Shown here: positions 29,507-40,330 of the stretch, piece by piece
Layout: each line of letters opens with the position of its first letter
How positions within the stretch are numbered: position 1 is the stretch's first letter
NCBI RefSeq assembly: GCF_000002875.2
Contig: NC_009400.2
Span: 69,501 to 133,500, forward strand
Length of the DNA: 64,000 bases
Source: Leishmania infantum JPCM5
Lineage: Eukaryota > Euglenozoa > Kinetoplastea > Trypanosomatida > Trypanosomatidae
Direction of reading: 5' to 3'
Translations under genes and position numbers: made by a program
The notes under the pieces: generated by a model
Told to the model about the DNA's origin: nothing
What the model saw: the letters and a program-made list of their open reading frames with translations, nothing else
The model's database searches: none

Positions 29507-32500
29507 TCAGTGCTGCAGGTTCGCGCGCATCTCTTCGATGCGCTCGTTTGTTTTCTCTATGCTACGCCGAAGTGGCTCGAGGCCCTCTTTAAGCGCTGCC
29601 TCGACCAGGCTGGAGATAAGGTGAGCCGTTGCTTCGTCGAGGGCTCCGCCACCGTTCTTGCCATGACCGCCCGCCCCCTTTCCATCGGCATCATCGCCAC
29701 CGCCAGCCTCCGTAGCCATCGCGACCACCTGCGGAACACCGTCTTCAGCCTCCTCCTCGCCGCCGATGGGAATGCCGCCTTCGGTCATCTGCGCATCCAC
29801 TGCGCCGCGGTCCTTGAAGCGCAGCGTCAGAGAATGTCCGATCGGATAGAAGGACAGGTCCTGTTGCGCGATCAGCTGCTGCACGTACGCCTCCTGCCCC
29901 GTGTGCGAGTTTGCGTCCTTTTTGGAGAGGTAGTGCAGAAAGAAGATGTACTGCCACATGTTGTGCTCCTCCGCGACATGTGTACTGTACGCGCCGGGAC
30001 GCACTATGTCGAACTCGTTGCGCTCAATGCCGCAAATGAAGCACTTCTTCTCCTGGTCCGCCTGGATGAGCTGCTGATGGGTGCGGTGCTGCGTGAGGCT
30101 GTCGATGATGACACCGAGGAACAGGTTCGCGCCGACCAGGCCGACGACGAGGTAGTACGCAATACGGTAGAACATCACCCAGTACGCGTAGCCGTCCTTG
30201 GAGTAGAACACAGGCCAGTTAGTGACATCGCCAATGCCTCCACCGCTGCGCAGCGTGTCGACGTGCACGAGAAAGCACTGCGACAGGGTGTAGCAGTTGA
30301 AGCCGTTTAAGCGCGCGCCCAGTGGATCGAACAGCTGAGAGAAGTTATAGTAGCTGATGTTGGCGCCAACCAACACAAACGTCAGCAGAAGGGCATACGT
30401 CAGCACGAGCAGCTTGAGGTTGGCCCGCAGTGCCTCGAACAGGTTGGCCAAAACGGGGCTGTTGATGGTGATCTGCATCATCTGCAGCGCATACCAAATT
30501 CGATGTTGCGCGAAGCCCATGACACTCACGAAGCAGAAAAAGAAGTGCGGAAGAAAGCCAGCGTGCCAAAAGGCGTAGTACCCACTCAACCAAACCCGCT
30601 CGTACCACGTCGGCATCAGGCGCTGCTTGCCACGCAGCAGCGCATCAGCCCGATCCACGGCGATGTCGGCGTCGCTCATCCTCGTCAGCTCCTCTTGTCG
30701 TCGCGAATACCACGTCCGCCAGCCGATCTTGTAGTTCACCACGGCCGGGCCCAAGAGGGCCTGGGTCAGAAGAACGCCTTGCACGCACATATCGACAATG
30801 CCGAGGCCGACCAAGGCGCGGTCGATGCCCTCCGGCGTCCCGGAGCTGTACGGAGAAGTCGGCGCACGAATGCCGATCACCATGACAAGGTTGATGCTGA
30901 AGACAATCAACAAGCCCAATGCGTTGATCTCACGGAGGAAGAAGTTCAGCAGGTACGCAGCACAGAAGCGGCGCATGCTGTTGTACCAGCTCATCTCCAT
31001 AATCACGTCCGATGTCTCGTTGAAGAAGTGCTGAATGCGCTCGTTGTCGCTGGTGCGCACCGCCGTCTGGATCAGGGCCGTGCGGCGGAACTCAAAGAGG
31101 TTGTCCACCGCCGAGTTGAGCGCGCGGAAGTACACGCGCTCCAGACGACCGTCTCGCACAATCTCGATCTTCGCCAGCTTCGTCGACACCTGGCGGTAGT
31201 ACTTACTTCTGCGCAGCACCTGCCGAATGCTCTGGCCCTTCTTGTCCACTAACTCATCCAACGCCCCGGCGAAGTCCTCCGCGCCGACGCCGCCGCCGCT
31301 GCCGCATCGCAGCCGTGTTGCCGTCAAGAAGTGCATGTCGTGGCACGCTCTAAAGAACGCGTAGATGCTCACTGCCAGCGCCAGCTCGTCTTGTAGCTCC
31401 TCGCGGCTCGTCGGGTAATCATTGTGCAGGTAGTCGCGAAAGTAGCGGCGCAAGGCTGCAACGGACCCCGAAATGTCGCCTCGTGAGAGGCCATTGTACT
31501 GCTTCCGCTCTACGGGGCCGTGTCTCGCTTCGTAGCTAGCGGCACTGCGATCCATAGCCGTGGTGAGTAAGGACAGGTCCACAGTAGACACCAGCTTCGA
31601 GGCTAACCGCGAGTCGTCACGACCCTCAATCATCGCCAGCAGCGTCGACAAGGCCATGGTCTGCAGTAAGCTGCAGCAGCGACGCCGCCTCTCCTCCAAG
31701 GTGGCAGTCGGAGACGTCCCTTCGCGCCCTCCACCAAGCACGGCCTCATGCCACGAAACCGCCGGCAGCACCACCTCCACCGCCGTGAGCGCCGCATCCT
31801 CGTGCGCAGAGGCGTCGAACTTCGACAGCAGCAAGGTCAAGTAGTCTGCCGCGTTGTACGCCACGAACATGTCCTGATTCGCGGCGCACGGGCCCTGTAG
31901 CGCCTCCGCGATCGTCGAAAGCAGCTGCACCATGAAGTCCGACGTCACCTCGTTTGCCGTCTTCGGTGCCATCGACAGCAGCTCCACGAGCGCCTCCACA
32001 ACGTTCACGGAGATGTTGCTCTCTGGCTGTGAGACAAGGTACGTCTGCAGCGGTGCATACTGGCCAGAGCACAGCAGCTGCAGCAGCTTCAGCTCCAGGC
32101 GGCAGTTCGACATCTGCGTCAAGTAGTGCCTCGCCTCGGACGGGCTGCTCCCGCTCGACAGTGCGTGGTGGTACGTCCGGAGCCTGTCCTTGAAGTCGAG
32201 GAAGTGGTGGCGCAGCACGCACAGCAGGCGGTCGTTCGCGCTGCGCCGGCAGAAAGCCCGGTAGCACTCCTGCATCCCGCGGTGGCCCTGCTGCAGCAGC
32301 GTGCACCCCGCCAGCAGCGCAGCGCGCTGCGCGTCCGCCTTGTCGCACCCGACAAACTCGCCCACAAGCGCCAACAGCGGCAGCGGCATCTCGAGCGACT
32401 CGTCGCCGGCCCACCGCGCCAGAAACGTCTGCCGCGACTGCACGGGAGTCGTCACGGTGATGTGCGGCACGTCAGACTCCTGCTCCTCAAGCGGCAGCAG

Positions 32501-35500
32501 CACGCTGTCATCGTACGGGTTGTTCGGCATCAGCACCACCATCTGCCGGATCAGCGTCAGGGTGTGCACGACGTTGGGGTGCTGCAGCGACGGCAGCACA
32601 GTGAAGAGGGTGCGCATGAACGTGGCACCGCGCGCGCCGCAGCGCAGCAGGATGCCGGCACCAGATATCAGCTGATTCTTCTCCGCCATCCGTGCGTCGT
32701 CTGCAAGAACGGAGCGAAGGTAATCCATCCACTTGCTCGCCAGCACGTGAGCGCCCCCACCTGCCTCGATGGGGCTGTTCCACGCGCAGCTGTCACCACC
32801 CTTCAAGACGACCCCCGGCGTCACTACGGCGGAGCTCTCGCCGCTCACGGCAGCTGTTGCACGATTGGGCGGCTTTGCCGCCGCTCCCACATACGCGGCC
32901 AGGCGTGCGTACAGCCTGCTGAAAGGGTCGCCACGCCACCGGGCAGTGCCGCTGAAGCCGTTGTTCTTCGCCACTCGCAGGCACTGACGCAATGCAGTGA
33001 AGTGAGCGAGCGACCACTGCGCCTCCGGAAACGGGGCAGTTGTTGCGCTGGGTAGCCCCGTCGCGCTGTGAGGCGCGCCTCTGAGGATGCCATCCTCCAT
33101 GTTGAAGAAGAACTGCAGCACATCGCACATGGCATCCACGAGCTCGTTCACCACCACGCTAAGCTGGGAGCGGACGCGGTTCGAGAGTTGCGAGATGGCG
33201 CCGCGATACCGCGCGCACACACGCTCCGTGCACGCGCACAGGGGGCCGAAGAAGAAGTCTTCGTACATGCCAGCACCAAACAGCGCCTCCTCCATCTCCT
33301 CCTCGGCCTCGTTCTTCGGCACGCACCACAGCGTGGCGCCCTCGCGCCGCTCCAGCTCCTCGCTCACCTCGTCGAGCGCGCACCGCCCGCCAAGCAGCTG
33401 CAGGTACCGCGCAGCGTCCATCATGCACAGTCGCACAAAGTCAGGGAAGTCGCGGTGCGCAAGCAGCGACGGCACAGCACACGCGTCGTCAAGCACAAGC
33501 GCCTGCAGCAGTTGCACGTACGGGTAGCGGAAGTACACCGGCACGAGCACGTCCGTCGTCACCTGCAGCAGCGCGTCCAGGCTGTTCTGCCCGAAAACCT
33601 CCTGCCGCACCGTCTCCGCTTTCACAAACTCGCTCTTGTTCGATACAAGATACAGCAGTCGGCACAGATCCAGGTGTGTGCGCGTGCGCCCCTTCGCCGC
33701 GTAGCAGTCGTCCGACGTCAGAAGCCGCTCCCGCAGCTCACGGCCCTGGTTGCTGCACCAGCCGTGCCGCAGCTGGATGCACCGCTCCGCCTGCTGGTCC
33801 GACACAATCGCACGCCACACCTGCTGCTGCCGCTGCGCCATCACGTGCACGGATGAGCGCTTCGCCGCCACCCAATCACTCAGAAACTCGATGGCGGTCA
33901 ACGTGGCATGCTCCCTGTACAGGCACCTGACGACATCAGCGAGGATCTGCGTCGGCATTTCGGTGCAATCATCATCCTCGGCCACGAAAAGCGTCCGCAG
34001 CAGCGAGATGTAGTTGGTGTTCTGATACGCCAGCGGCGCCGCGCCCACGACGGCCTCTCGCAGCTCATCGCGGATGCCGGGACTCTGCGCCATCGTCTGC
34101 AGAACAGCGACTGCCTTAAAGACGAGCTGGCGGCTCGCCTCACTGACAGGCACCGACACGCGCTCCAGCATCCGAATCAGCTGCAGGGGCAAACCGACTT
34201 GCTGCATCATCGAGAGCTTCTCGGCGACGGTCCCGGACGTCGGCTTTGAGAGAAGATCGTCCAGCGCATCGAGCGTGCTGTTGGCCAGCGCGATCGTGTT
34301 GGAGCGGCGGAACGACGCCTTCGCCAGCTGCTTTACCGCGATCGAAGTGCGGTTGACGGCCGCGTAGAAGCCGATGCTGTCCTCCGACGTAAGCAGCTGT
34401 ACACGGCTCGCCGTGGCGTATAGCTCTTCAAGGAAGTTGGTGGCGCGGAAGAAGACGCAGATGACCTGGCGCTGAAGCATCGAGCTGCGACTGCAGTTTG
34501 CCAGTTCCATCAGTGCAGTGAACGCCTCGGCGATGGGTATCAGCTCCTCGCGCGGCTCGCGCTCCTCCTCCTTGTACACGCCATCAAGGTCGCAATCACA
34601 CGCAACGTCCGCGCGACGGCCCGGCTCCTCATCGGCTCCGTCGCCGCCCCCATCCACGACTCTCCATTTCTCCGTGCTCCGCTGCTGCAACGCGGCGGCA
34701 AAGTTGATGTGCGCGAGCTGGCTGAAGCGCGTCGGCCGCCTCCACACCCGGAAGCAGTCCACCAGCCACAGCGCCTCCCGCACGAGGAGCACATCGATCA
34801 GCAGGTTCATCAACTGCAGCGCACGGGATTTACAGTCGTGGACGGGCTGCATCTCCAGGTATGTTCGCTGTTCATCGCACGACGGGTCCACGCACCGCAC
34901 CACCAGTCGCATCAGCGTCTCGTACTCGCTCAACTGGAATGCGCCAGCGTTCACAAGCGCGTCCAGAAGGTTCAGCGCCGCAAGGTACTCCGCAGCAACG
35001 CTGTCGTCGTCGCTCATCAACGTTGCCTTCATGTACCGCACCACAAAACGCTTCGCCGCCACAAGCTCCTGCGGCACCTTGCTCATTGCCATCTGGCACG
35101 ACGACGACACAGCGGCACGAGTAGCACCAGCAGCACCGCAGCCGCTGCCCGGCAACGATACAACGCACCGGATGTTCTGTATTTGCTCCCGGATGTTCAG
35201 CGCACCGTCCACGTCCACCATCACCTTCGCAAAAAGCTCCAGCAGCGCGCCGTGCAGGCGCCTCGGCAGCGCCTCGCTCTGCAGCGACTCAGCAAGCACG
35301 GCGCGCGGCACCCACTCAAAGATGAACGGCCGGCTCCGCGCGTGGCCCTCCCCGTACGCGAGCGCAGCAAGCAGGTGGATCTGCGCCGCAAGGTACGGCA
35401 CCAGCGTATCCCTCACTTCCGGCCAGTCCGGCATCACAGCCAGCAGCCCCTCCAGCGGGAAGTACGTGGTCCCGTTCACGTCCGGGGCATCGGCGGCCTT

Positions 35501-38131
35501 CTGCAGAAGCTGGCCGAGCGGGTTGTCTTTCGCGCGGTATTGCGTCGTCGCGGCCAACGAAGCCGAGTCGCTGAACTCGGGCTCCTCGAAGAGCGAGTTT
35601 GGGATACCCACCATGGGCACCTCTCGCACTGCCCTCACAGAGGTGCTCAGCTCCAGTGCCGCTGCCGCTGGGCTGCAAGGGGGGAGAGTCGACGCTGGCG
35701 ACAGTGGCGCCTGCCTCGACGCGGCTCCGATGGACGCGTCACACTCGCCCGCAGGCACGGTCCCAGCCACGGACGCCTCTCGCGTGTCGGTGAAGAGCGC
35801 AGCGCTGAGCTGGCATAACGTATCCGCGAACTCCACACAAGTCGGCCCACCCTCCGCCATCAGTCCCTTCCGTTCCTTCCCTGCAGCGGCCAGTGCGCTT
35901 GATGTCTCCTCCGCCCGTGGCATCTGCGCGATACGTGTTGTCTCAAGCCCTTCAGGCAGCGGCATCCACTTCATCGGGCAAAGTACCCGCTGCGCCATCT
36001 CGCGGTTCTGCGTGAAGCAGTCGAGAATCACGCGCTGCGCCTCCACCATGCCCTCGCCACCGCAGCACGCGAATCGCCGCAGGATGTGCAAGACATCCGG
36101 GTTGTGGCGGCGGCTCGCCAGCATCTCCAAGAAGAATTCCAGCCGGTGCCGCGCCATCGGCAGCTCCACCAGCGCAGGGTTGTCCTTGTAGAACGCAGCA
36201 AGGCACCGCAGCGCAGACGGCACGTAGCGCGTGCACTCCATCACGAAGTCCGCGTAACTCTGCAGCGCCGCCGCGTACCGAGACCGGTTGTACAAAAGCA
36301 CCCCTACAAGCTCGAAGCACGCGTCCACAAGGTCGCCCAGCTCGCTGTACCGCATCGGCACAAACAACGACGAGCCCCCCGATGCCGACGCAGCAGACGG
36401 AGCGCTTGCCACGTCAGCACCGCCAGCCGCAGCGCCAAAACTACTCGCTGCCGCAACACTGTCGGCACCATTACTGCAGCCGGCCTGCGGGTACACCATG
36501 CCCAGCGACCCAAGCTTCTCCGCATGCACGTGCGGGCACTGCAGCGACGCGCGCACAACAAGCAGCGCAAGCTCGCCAACGCCCTGCTGGAAAACCTTGC
36601 TCTGCCACTCCGGGTTCAGCACGGCGCCGTGGCCGCCGCAAGCGCTGCCCGCATTCATCAGCTCCTCGGAAACGTTCTCCGCGTCGGGATCCGCAGGGCG
36701 GTGGCACAGCTGATGCAGCTGCTGCACCTTCTCCCGCGCCTGCCGCACGTGGTGCGGGCTACCCACGCCGCACGCCATTTCACGCACGTACCGCTGCAGC
36801 GGCGGCAGCAGTCTGCGGATCATGTGCAGCTCCTCCAGTGCGATCGGCTGCAGCCGCCGAATCTCCAGCCCGTCGCGCATCGACTTGAGCCCGCGCCCAA
36901 GCAGCGTCACGACCCCGTACGTCCTCGCACCGTGCGCAAGCGACGCGATCGTCACCTCCGAGTGACGCACGTCCTCCCCCTCAGCCGCCACGGGCCCGCC
37001 AGCAACGACCCAAACCTTCTGGTTCGCACTGTTCACGCAACTCAGAAACACGCGCCCGCCGTTGCCCAGGAACTCCTCAGCGTTGGACGATGCGCAGTGC
37101 AACTGAAACAGCGTCCCCGCAGAACGCGCATGCGGCGTCAGCGACAGCGCGTACGACGCCTGCCGCACGCCTGGCCCCAAGCCAGCGCCGCCACCTTCCG
37201 CCGACTCTACCGCGGCAACCTCGCCGCACTGCAGGTACAGCCCCAACGCAAGGGATTTGAACCGGTAGACGTTGCCCGCACCGCGCGTCCGCAGCGCGCC
37301 GCCCTTGCTCGCATTCGCACCCTCGATCACAAACAACGAGAGGTAGCTCACCTCCTCCTTCGACGCAGCGTACCACGCGACCGTGTGCTCGCTGCCCTCC
37401 GCCGGGTTTGAGTCCGGCGTCTGCAGCACGCACTGCTGCTTTGCCGGATCCGCAAGGACGTACTTGTGCTCCTCCGTGTGCAGCAGCGTCACGCAGTCGC
37501 CGCAGCGCAGCGGTGGCCCGCGCCTCGAAGGAGCGCAGTCGCCGTCGTACAGGTGTATCAGGAAGCCCTGGATGCTCTCCCCGACGCTCACCTCAAGGAA
37601 CCAGCTATCAGCCGCCTCTTCGTCCACGTTGGGGGCCACGTTCAGGTAACGCTCCGTTTCGGCCGCCTGGAGAATGATGGCGTCGCCCGCAGCGACGGGC
37701 TCGCCCTCCACGCGCAGGCGATACCGCGGCATGATGCGCCAGCGCTCGTGCACATTGGCGTCCCGCCGGCGCGTCTCGAGCAGCACGCGGAGGTTGCCCT
37801 TCATGCCCGCCGCGTAGCGCTCGGCATGATAGCCGAGGTACTTCTGGTGTGCGTAGTGGAGGAGGCGGATTGTCTGTCCATATTTCACCACATCGCTGTC
37901 CGGCTGCCGGTTGACACTTGCCTCGACAGGGTCGCCGTGCTGCAAAAGCAAAACTGTGTGCTCGTGGCGCAGCGGCGTCTCGGGGGTGTCACGCTGCAGC
38001 CCAACCGGCGCCTCCGTGGATGAGGTGGCCACGACATAGCCGTCCAGTGACTGCTTATAGAGGCTGATCAGAGAGCCGTAGCGCAGCGGCTGCGCTGGCA
38101 TGTTGTGACCAGCATTCTCCTTAGTCGCCAT
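29507..38131 (-). CDS. IP3R: Inositol 1,4,5-trisphosphate receptor / calcium-release channel
   Basis: A 2874-residue intracellular Ca2+ channel, close in length to animal IP3 receptors. The N-terminus (about 15-400) has the suppressor/IP3-binding-core beta-trefoil pattern with MIR-type repeats (e.g. GDAIILQAAETERYLNV). The large middle is helical with RIH and RIH-associated homology (CAANQDMFVAYNAADYLTLL near 2090). Six membrane segments lie between about 2385 and 2680. The pore helix carries LRSGGGIGD near 2630, against GGGVGD in animal receptors. Directly after S6 comes the diagnostic zinc motif CFICG...HVAEEHNMW (about 2695-2725). A Gly-rich linker and a coiled coil (ALKEGLEPLRRSIEKTNER) finish the protein. 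In T. brucei the receptor is reported in acidocalcisomes. ATG at 38131; no frameshift is needed. Confidence 0.96.
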   Translation of the reverse strand: MATKENAGHNMPAQPLRYGSLISLYKQSLDGYVVATSSTEAPVGLQRDTPETPLRHEHTVLLLQHGDPVEASVNRQPDSDVVKYGQTIRLLHYAHQKYLGYHAERYAAGMKGNLRVLLETRRRDANVHERWRIMPRYRLRVEGEPVAAGDAIILQAAETERYLNVAPNVDEEAADSWFLEVSVGESIQGFLIHLYDGDCAPSRRGPPLRCGDCVTLLHTEEHKYVLADPAKQQCVLQTPDSNPAEGSEHTVAWYAASKEEVSYLSLFVIEGANASKGGALRTRGAGNVYRFKSLALGLYLQCGEVAAVESAEGGGAGLGPGVRQASYALSLTPHARSAGTLFQLHCASSNAEEFLGNGGRVFLSCVNSANQKVWVVAGGPVAAEGEDVRHSEVTIASLAHGARTYGVVTLLGRGLKSMRDGLEIRRLQPIALEELHMIRRLLPPLQRYVREMACGVGSPHHVRQAREKVQQLHQLCHRPADPDAENVSEELMNAGSACGGHGAVLNPEWQSKVFQQGVGELALLVVRASLQCPHVHAEKLGSLGMVYPQAGCSNGADSVAAASSFGAAAGGADVASAPSAASASGGSSLFVPMRYSELGDLVDACFELVGVLLYNRSRYAAALQSYADFVMECTRYVPSALRCLAAFYKDNPALVELPMARHRLEFFLEMLASRRHNPDVLHILRRFACCGGEGMVEAQRVILDCFTQNREMAQRVLCPMKWMPLPEGLETTRIAQMPRAEETSSALAAAGKERKGLMAEGGPTCVEFADTLCQLSAALFTDTREASVAGTVPAGECDASIGAASRQAPLSPASTLPPCSPAAAALELSTSVRAVREVPMVGIPNSLFEEPEFSDSASLAATTQYRAKDNPLGQLLQKAADAPDVNGTTYFPLEGLLAVMPDWPEVRDTLVPYLAAQIHLLAALAYGEGHARSRPFIFEWVPRAVLAESLQSEALPRRLHGALLELFAKVMVDVDGALNIREQIQNIRCVVSLPGSGCGAAGATRAAVSSSCQMAMSKVPQELVAAKRFVVRYMKATLMSDDDSVAAEYLAALNLLDALVNAGAFQLSEYETLMRLVVRCVDPSCDEQRTYLEMQPVHDCKSRALQLMNLLIDVLLVREALWLVDCFRVWRRPTRFSQLAHINFAAALQQRSTEKWRVVDGGGDGADEEPGRRADVACDCDLDGVYKEEEREPREELIPIAEAFTALMELANCSRSSMLQRQVICVFFRATNFLEELYATASRVQLLTSEDSIGFYAAVNRTSIAVKQLAKASFRRSNTIALANSTLDALDDLLSKPTSGTVAEKLSMMQQVGLPLQLIRMLERVSVPVSEASRQLVFKAVAVLQTMAQSPGIRDELREAVVGAAPLAYQNTNYISLLRTLFVAEDDDCTEMPTQILADVVRCLYREHATLTAIEFLSDWVAAKRSSVHVMAQRQQQVWRAIVSDQQAERCIQLRHGWCSNQGRELRERLLTSDDCYAAKGRTRTHLDLCRLLYLVSNKSEFVKAETVRQEVFGQNSLDALLQVTTDVLVPVYFRYPYVQLLQALVLDDACAVPSLLAHRDFPDFVRLCMMDAARYLQLLGGRCALDEVSEELERREGATLWCVPKNEAEEEMEEALFGAGMYEDFFFGPLCACTERVCARYRGAISQLSNRVRSQLSVVVNELVDAMCDVLQFFFNMEDGILRGAPHSATGLPSATTAPFPEAQWSLAHFTALRQCLRVAKNNGFSGTARWRGDPFSRLYARLAAYVGAAAKPPNRATAAVSGESSAVVTPGVVLKGGDSCAWNSPIEAGGGAHVLASKWMDYLRSVLADDARMAEKNQLISGAGILLRCGARGATFMRTLFTVLPSLQHPNVVHTLTLIRQMVVLMPNNPYDDSVLLPLEEQESDVPHITVTTPVQSRQTFLARWAGDESLEMPLPLLALVGEFVGCDKADAQRAALLAGCTLLQQGHRGMQECYRAFCRRSANDRLLCVLRHHFLDFKDRLRTYHHALSSGSSPSEARHYLTQMSNCRLELKLLQLLCSGQYAPLQTYLVSQPESNISVNVVEALVELLSMAPKTANEVTSDFMVQLLSTIAEALQGPCAANQDMFVAYNAADYLTLLLSKFDASAHEDAALTAVEVVLPAVSWHEAVLGGGREGTSPTATLEERRRRCCSLLQTMALSTLLAMIEGRDDSRLASKLVSTVDLSLLTTAMDRSAASYEARHGPVERKQYNGLSRGDISGSVAALRRYFRDYLHNDYPTSREELQDELALAVSIYAFFRACHDMHFLTATRLRCGSGGGVGAEDFAGALDELVDKKGQSIRQVLRRSKYYRQVSTKLAKIEIVRDGRLERVYFRALNSAVDNLFEFRRTALIQTAVRTSDNERIQHFFNETSDVIMEMSWYNSMRRFCAAYLLNFFLREINALGLLIVFSINLVMVIGIRAPTSPYSSGTPEGIDRALVGLGIVDMCVQGVLLTQALLGPAVVNYKIGWRTWYSRRQEELTRMSDADIAVDRADALLRGKQRLMPTWYERVWLSGYYAFWHAGFLPHFFFCFVSVMGFAQHRIWYALQMMQITINSPVLANLFEALRANLKLLVLTYALLLTFVLVGANISYYNFSQLFDPLGARLNGFNCYTLSQCFLVHVDTLRSGGGIGDVTNWPVFYSKDGYAYWVMFYRIAYYLVVGLVGANLFLGVIIDSLTQHRTHQQLIQADQEKKCFICGIERNEFDIVRPGAYSTHVAEEHNMWQYIFFLHYLSKKDANSHTGQEAYVQQLIAQQDLSFYPIGHSLTLRFKDRGAVDAQMTEGGIPIGGEEEAEDGVPQVVAMATEAGGGDDADGKGAGGHGKNGGGALDEATAHLISSLVEAALKEGLEPLRRSIEKTNERIEEMRANLQH

Positions 38132-39556
38132 GCCGGCAGAAAGGCACGTGAGAAGGAGCCCGAAGCGGGGGCGGTGCTTGCTACGGCGCCCCGGCTCTGG
38201 AAGGCGGCAGCTGTATCGAGCGGGGGGCGACAGGCTGACACTGTGGCAGCAGCCGTGAGGGTTCTGTAGAGAATGACTTCTTCAAAACAAGAAAAGAAGA
38301 ACGCCAAGTGCGCGCCTGCACCCACCCGAACGCGCACGCGAAGCAGCGACTTGGGCAATACACAAATTTCGGAGCCGAAAAGACGGCCAGAGAGGGCGGG
38401 GGTGGAGGGCCGACAGTGATGGTCGATGCGACACAAACGACGGGTTAAAGCCACGAGGATGGGCGAGAATGAGAGGGAACCACTACTCCAGCAGGACTAT
38501 ACAACACGAGTATGGGGTTCTACACACACACACAAAACAAAAATTCGCAAGGAATAGTTAAGCTCTAGTCTGTCAGGCACCCTCTCTCTCTCTCATGCTG
38601 GCCCTGGCTCTCTGTCTGTAAAGCGCGCGCTGTCGCGGCTTACAGTGTTACGCAACGATGCGAGGGATAAAACGCGTGAAAGCACAAATAAAAAAATGCA
38701 CATCAAGAAAATGAGAGAGAACACTAAGGTTCACGTTGTGCGAGCCGCTGAGCGGCTGCGCACGCGCGTATGAGCAGGTGGGGGACGGCTTCCGTCTCGT
38801 TGCAAGTGTCGGCTTGTAAGAGGAGCGAAAAGAAGGGGAAAGTGGGGCACACCGCGGCCATCGAGCCGGTCCGCATATTCGACTCCGTCGATCCGACTTC
38901 TGGGGCGGTGTTTGCGTGTGTGTGCGTGTGATGTCTACGTGTGTGCAGATCATGCATACCGCGGTATGTGAAGTACAAGCGAGGTATGCGGACGAAGAGG
39001 CGTCAGTCAAGTTGTAGCGCGCACAGTCAAAGGCCGGCTCGTGGACGGGAGAAAGGATGCGACGCCGTTCCGGTGTGCGAGCGTGCGCTTCGCTATCGAT
39101 GAGTGGCCCTCCGCCTCATGACGAAACAAGGGTAGAGATGTCGGCGTTGAGCAGGAGTGCGAGTATGACCTAAGCCCGGTAGGCGCGCACCCCAATGTAC
39201 AGCAGTAGACGATGCGCACCAGCCTATATGCAGGCAGGCCGGCCCCGCTGCACGTCTCTCGCAGTTCGTGCCAGCGCAAGTGGCGCGCACGAAAGAAGCG
39301 TTTTTTTTTCTTGAAGAGGGCACGCGGAAAGCCGCACACATGCGTGCAGCACCAGATGACGAGTCAGAGCAGGGCTGAATGCGATCATGCGGGCCCGTCA
39401 TGTGAGAACGGCGGCATAGCGAAGCGCCGCTGCGCCCTCCGCACCACAACACGCATAAACACACACACAAGCACGTATGCATGGAATGAGAAGAGCACTC
39501 CCAGACACAGTCCATAAAGACACCAGAAAGGTGGAAAAAAAAAGCGTGTTCTCCCA
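38132..39556. other. Spacer
   Basis: No gene supported. PSMD9-type gene 3'UTR and IP3 receptor upstream region. It holds short CA and CT runs (38522-38533, 38582-38595) and an A-rich stretch near 38680-38700. I see no strong polypyrimidine-AG just before the receptor ATG. Confidence 0.5.
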
Positions 39557-40330
39557 TCAGCGACTTTCACACAGAGCTTCGTCCCCGACCATGTCCAAGG
39601 CGCAGCCGAGCAGCCCGGGCCCTTGCCAGCGCTGCGGCACCAGTACAAGCTCGGACGGATCATCTTGCAGCTCTCCTGGCTTCCGCACCCACACCGCAAT
39701 CGGCGCCCCTTCGTGGGTGGATGTTTCCCTCGCCAGCGCCTGCAGGCCCTCCGCGATCAGCTCCGTCTGCGTCACGGCGCCGTATTGCAGGATCTGCATG
39801 CCGACGGAGAGGCCGGCCTCCTCCGCTGGGCTATTGGCGTCCACTTTCGCCACCACCAGACACGGCTTCAGCCGCGAGACACGCTGCACCTCTGCCATGC
39901 GCTGCGCCCGCTTCTCCGCCGCTGCCTGTCGTTGTCGGCGGGCAGCGGCGTCCTGTACCATCTGTAGCTGCGCCTCCTCTTGCGTCTGGAGGTGCAGCTC
40001 ATTGAGAAGGCTGTATATTTTTTCGTTCAGCACGCGCAGGTCGTTGCGCGTGGAGTCGGCCGTGTTCCGGGCTGTGCGAACCGCGTACAGGTCGCAGTCG
40101 TTTCGCGGGAACCCCTCATCGTCAAGCAAGCGGCCGCGAAGCCCAACAGGGGTCGATGCGAGATACTGAAGTGCATCCGTCAGCTTCGCCTCGAGGGCCG
40201 CCTTCTGTGCGTCCAGGCGACGCAGCTCTTCACGAAGGGCTTCCTTGTCCATATCGCCTATGGTGGATTCGACCGCGGGGGCGCGGTAGTCCTCGATCTC
40301 GACAATGTCCTCGATGCTGTGTCCGTTCAT
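39557..40330 (-). CDS. PSMD9: 26S proteasome assembly chaperone PSMD9/Nas2/p27 (PDZ domain)
   Basis: PSMD9 (Nas2 in yeast) binds the Rpt5 ATPase and helps build the proteasome base. The 257-residue product begins with an acidic leader and a coiled coil (27-60). The family block VGLRGRLLDDEGFPRNDCDLYAVRTARN (62-89) matches the GxRGxLxDxExxPRxDxDxxxVRxxR pattern. A second charged helix (100-150) follows, then a PDZ domain (about 155-235) with the PCLVVAKVDANSPAEEAGLSVGM entry. The C-terminal PQRWQGPGLLGCAL (232-245) corresponds to the conserved W-x-G-x-GLLGC end of PSMD9. An extra 12 residues after that block are unusual. ATG at 40330. All diagnostic blocks are present, so the call is firm. Confidence 0.94.
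   Translation of the reverse strand: MNGHSIEDIVEIEDYRAPAVESTIGDMDKEALREELRRLDAQKAALEAKLTDALQYLASTPVGLRGRLLDDEGFPRNDCDLYAVRTARNTADSTRNDLRVLNEKIYSLLNELHLQTQEEAQLQMVQDAAARRQRQAAAEKRAQRMAEVQRVSRLKPCLVVAKVDANSPAEEAGLSVGMQILQYGAVTQTELIAEGLQALARETSTHEGAPIAVWVRKPGELQDDPSELVLVPQRWQGPGLLGCALDMVGDEALCESR

Noticed and set aside
29444..30310. Long plus-strand ORF opposite the IP3 receptor, and many similar ones opposite other genes
   Set aside because: They are antisense shadows created by codon bias; the minus-strand frames carry the real domains.
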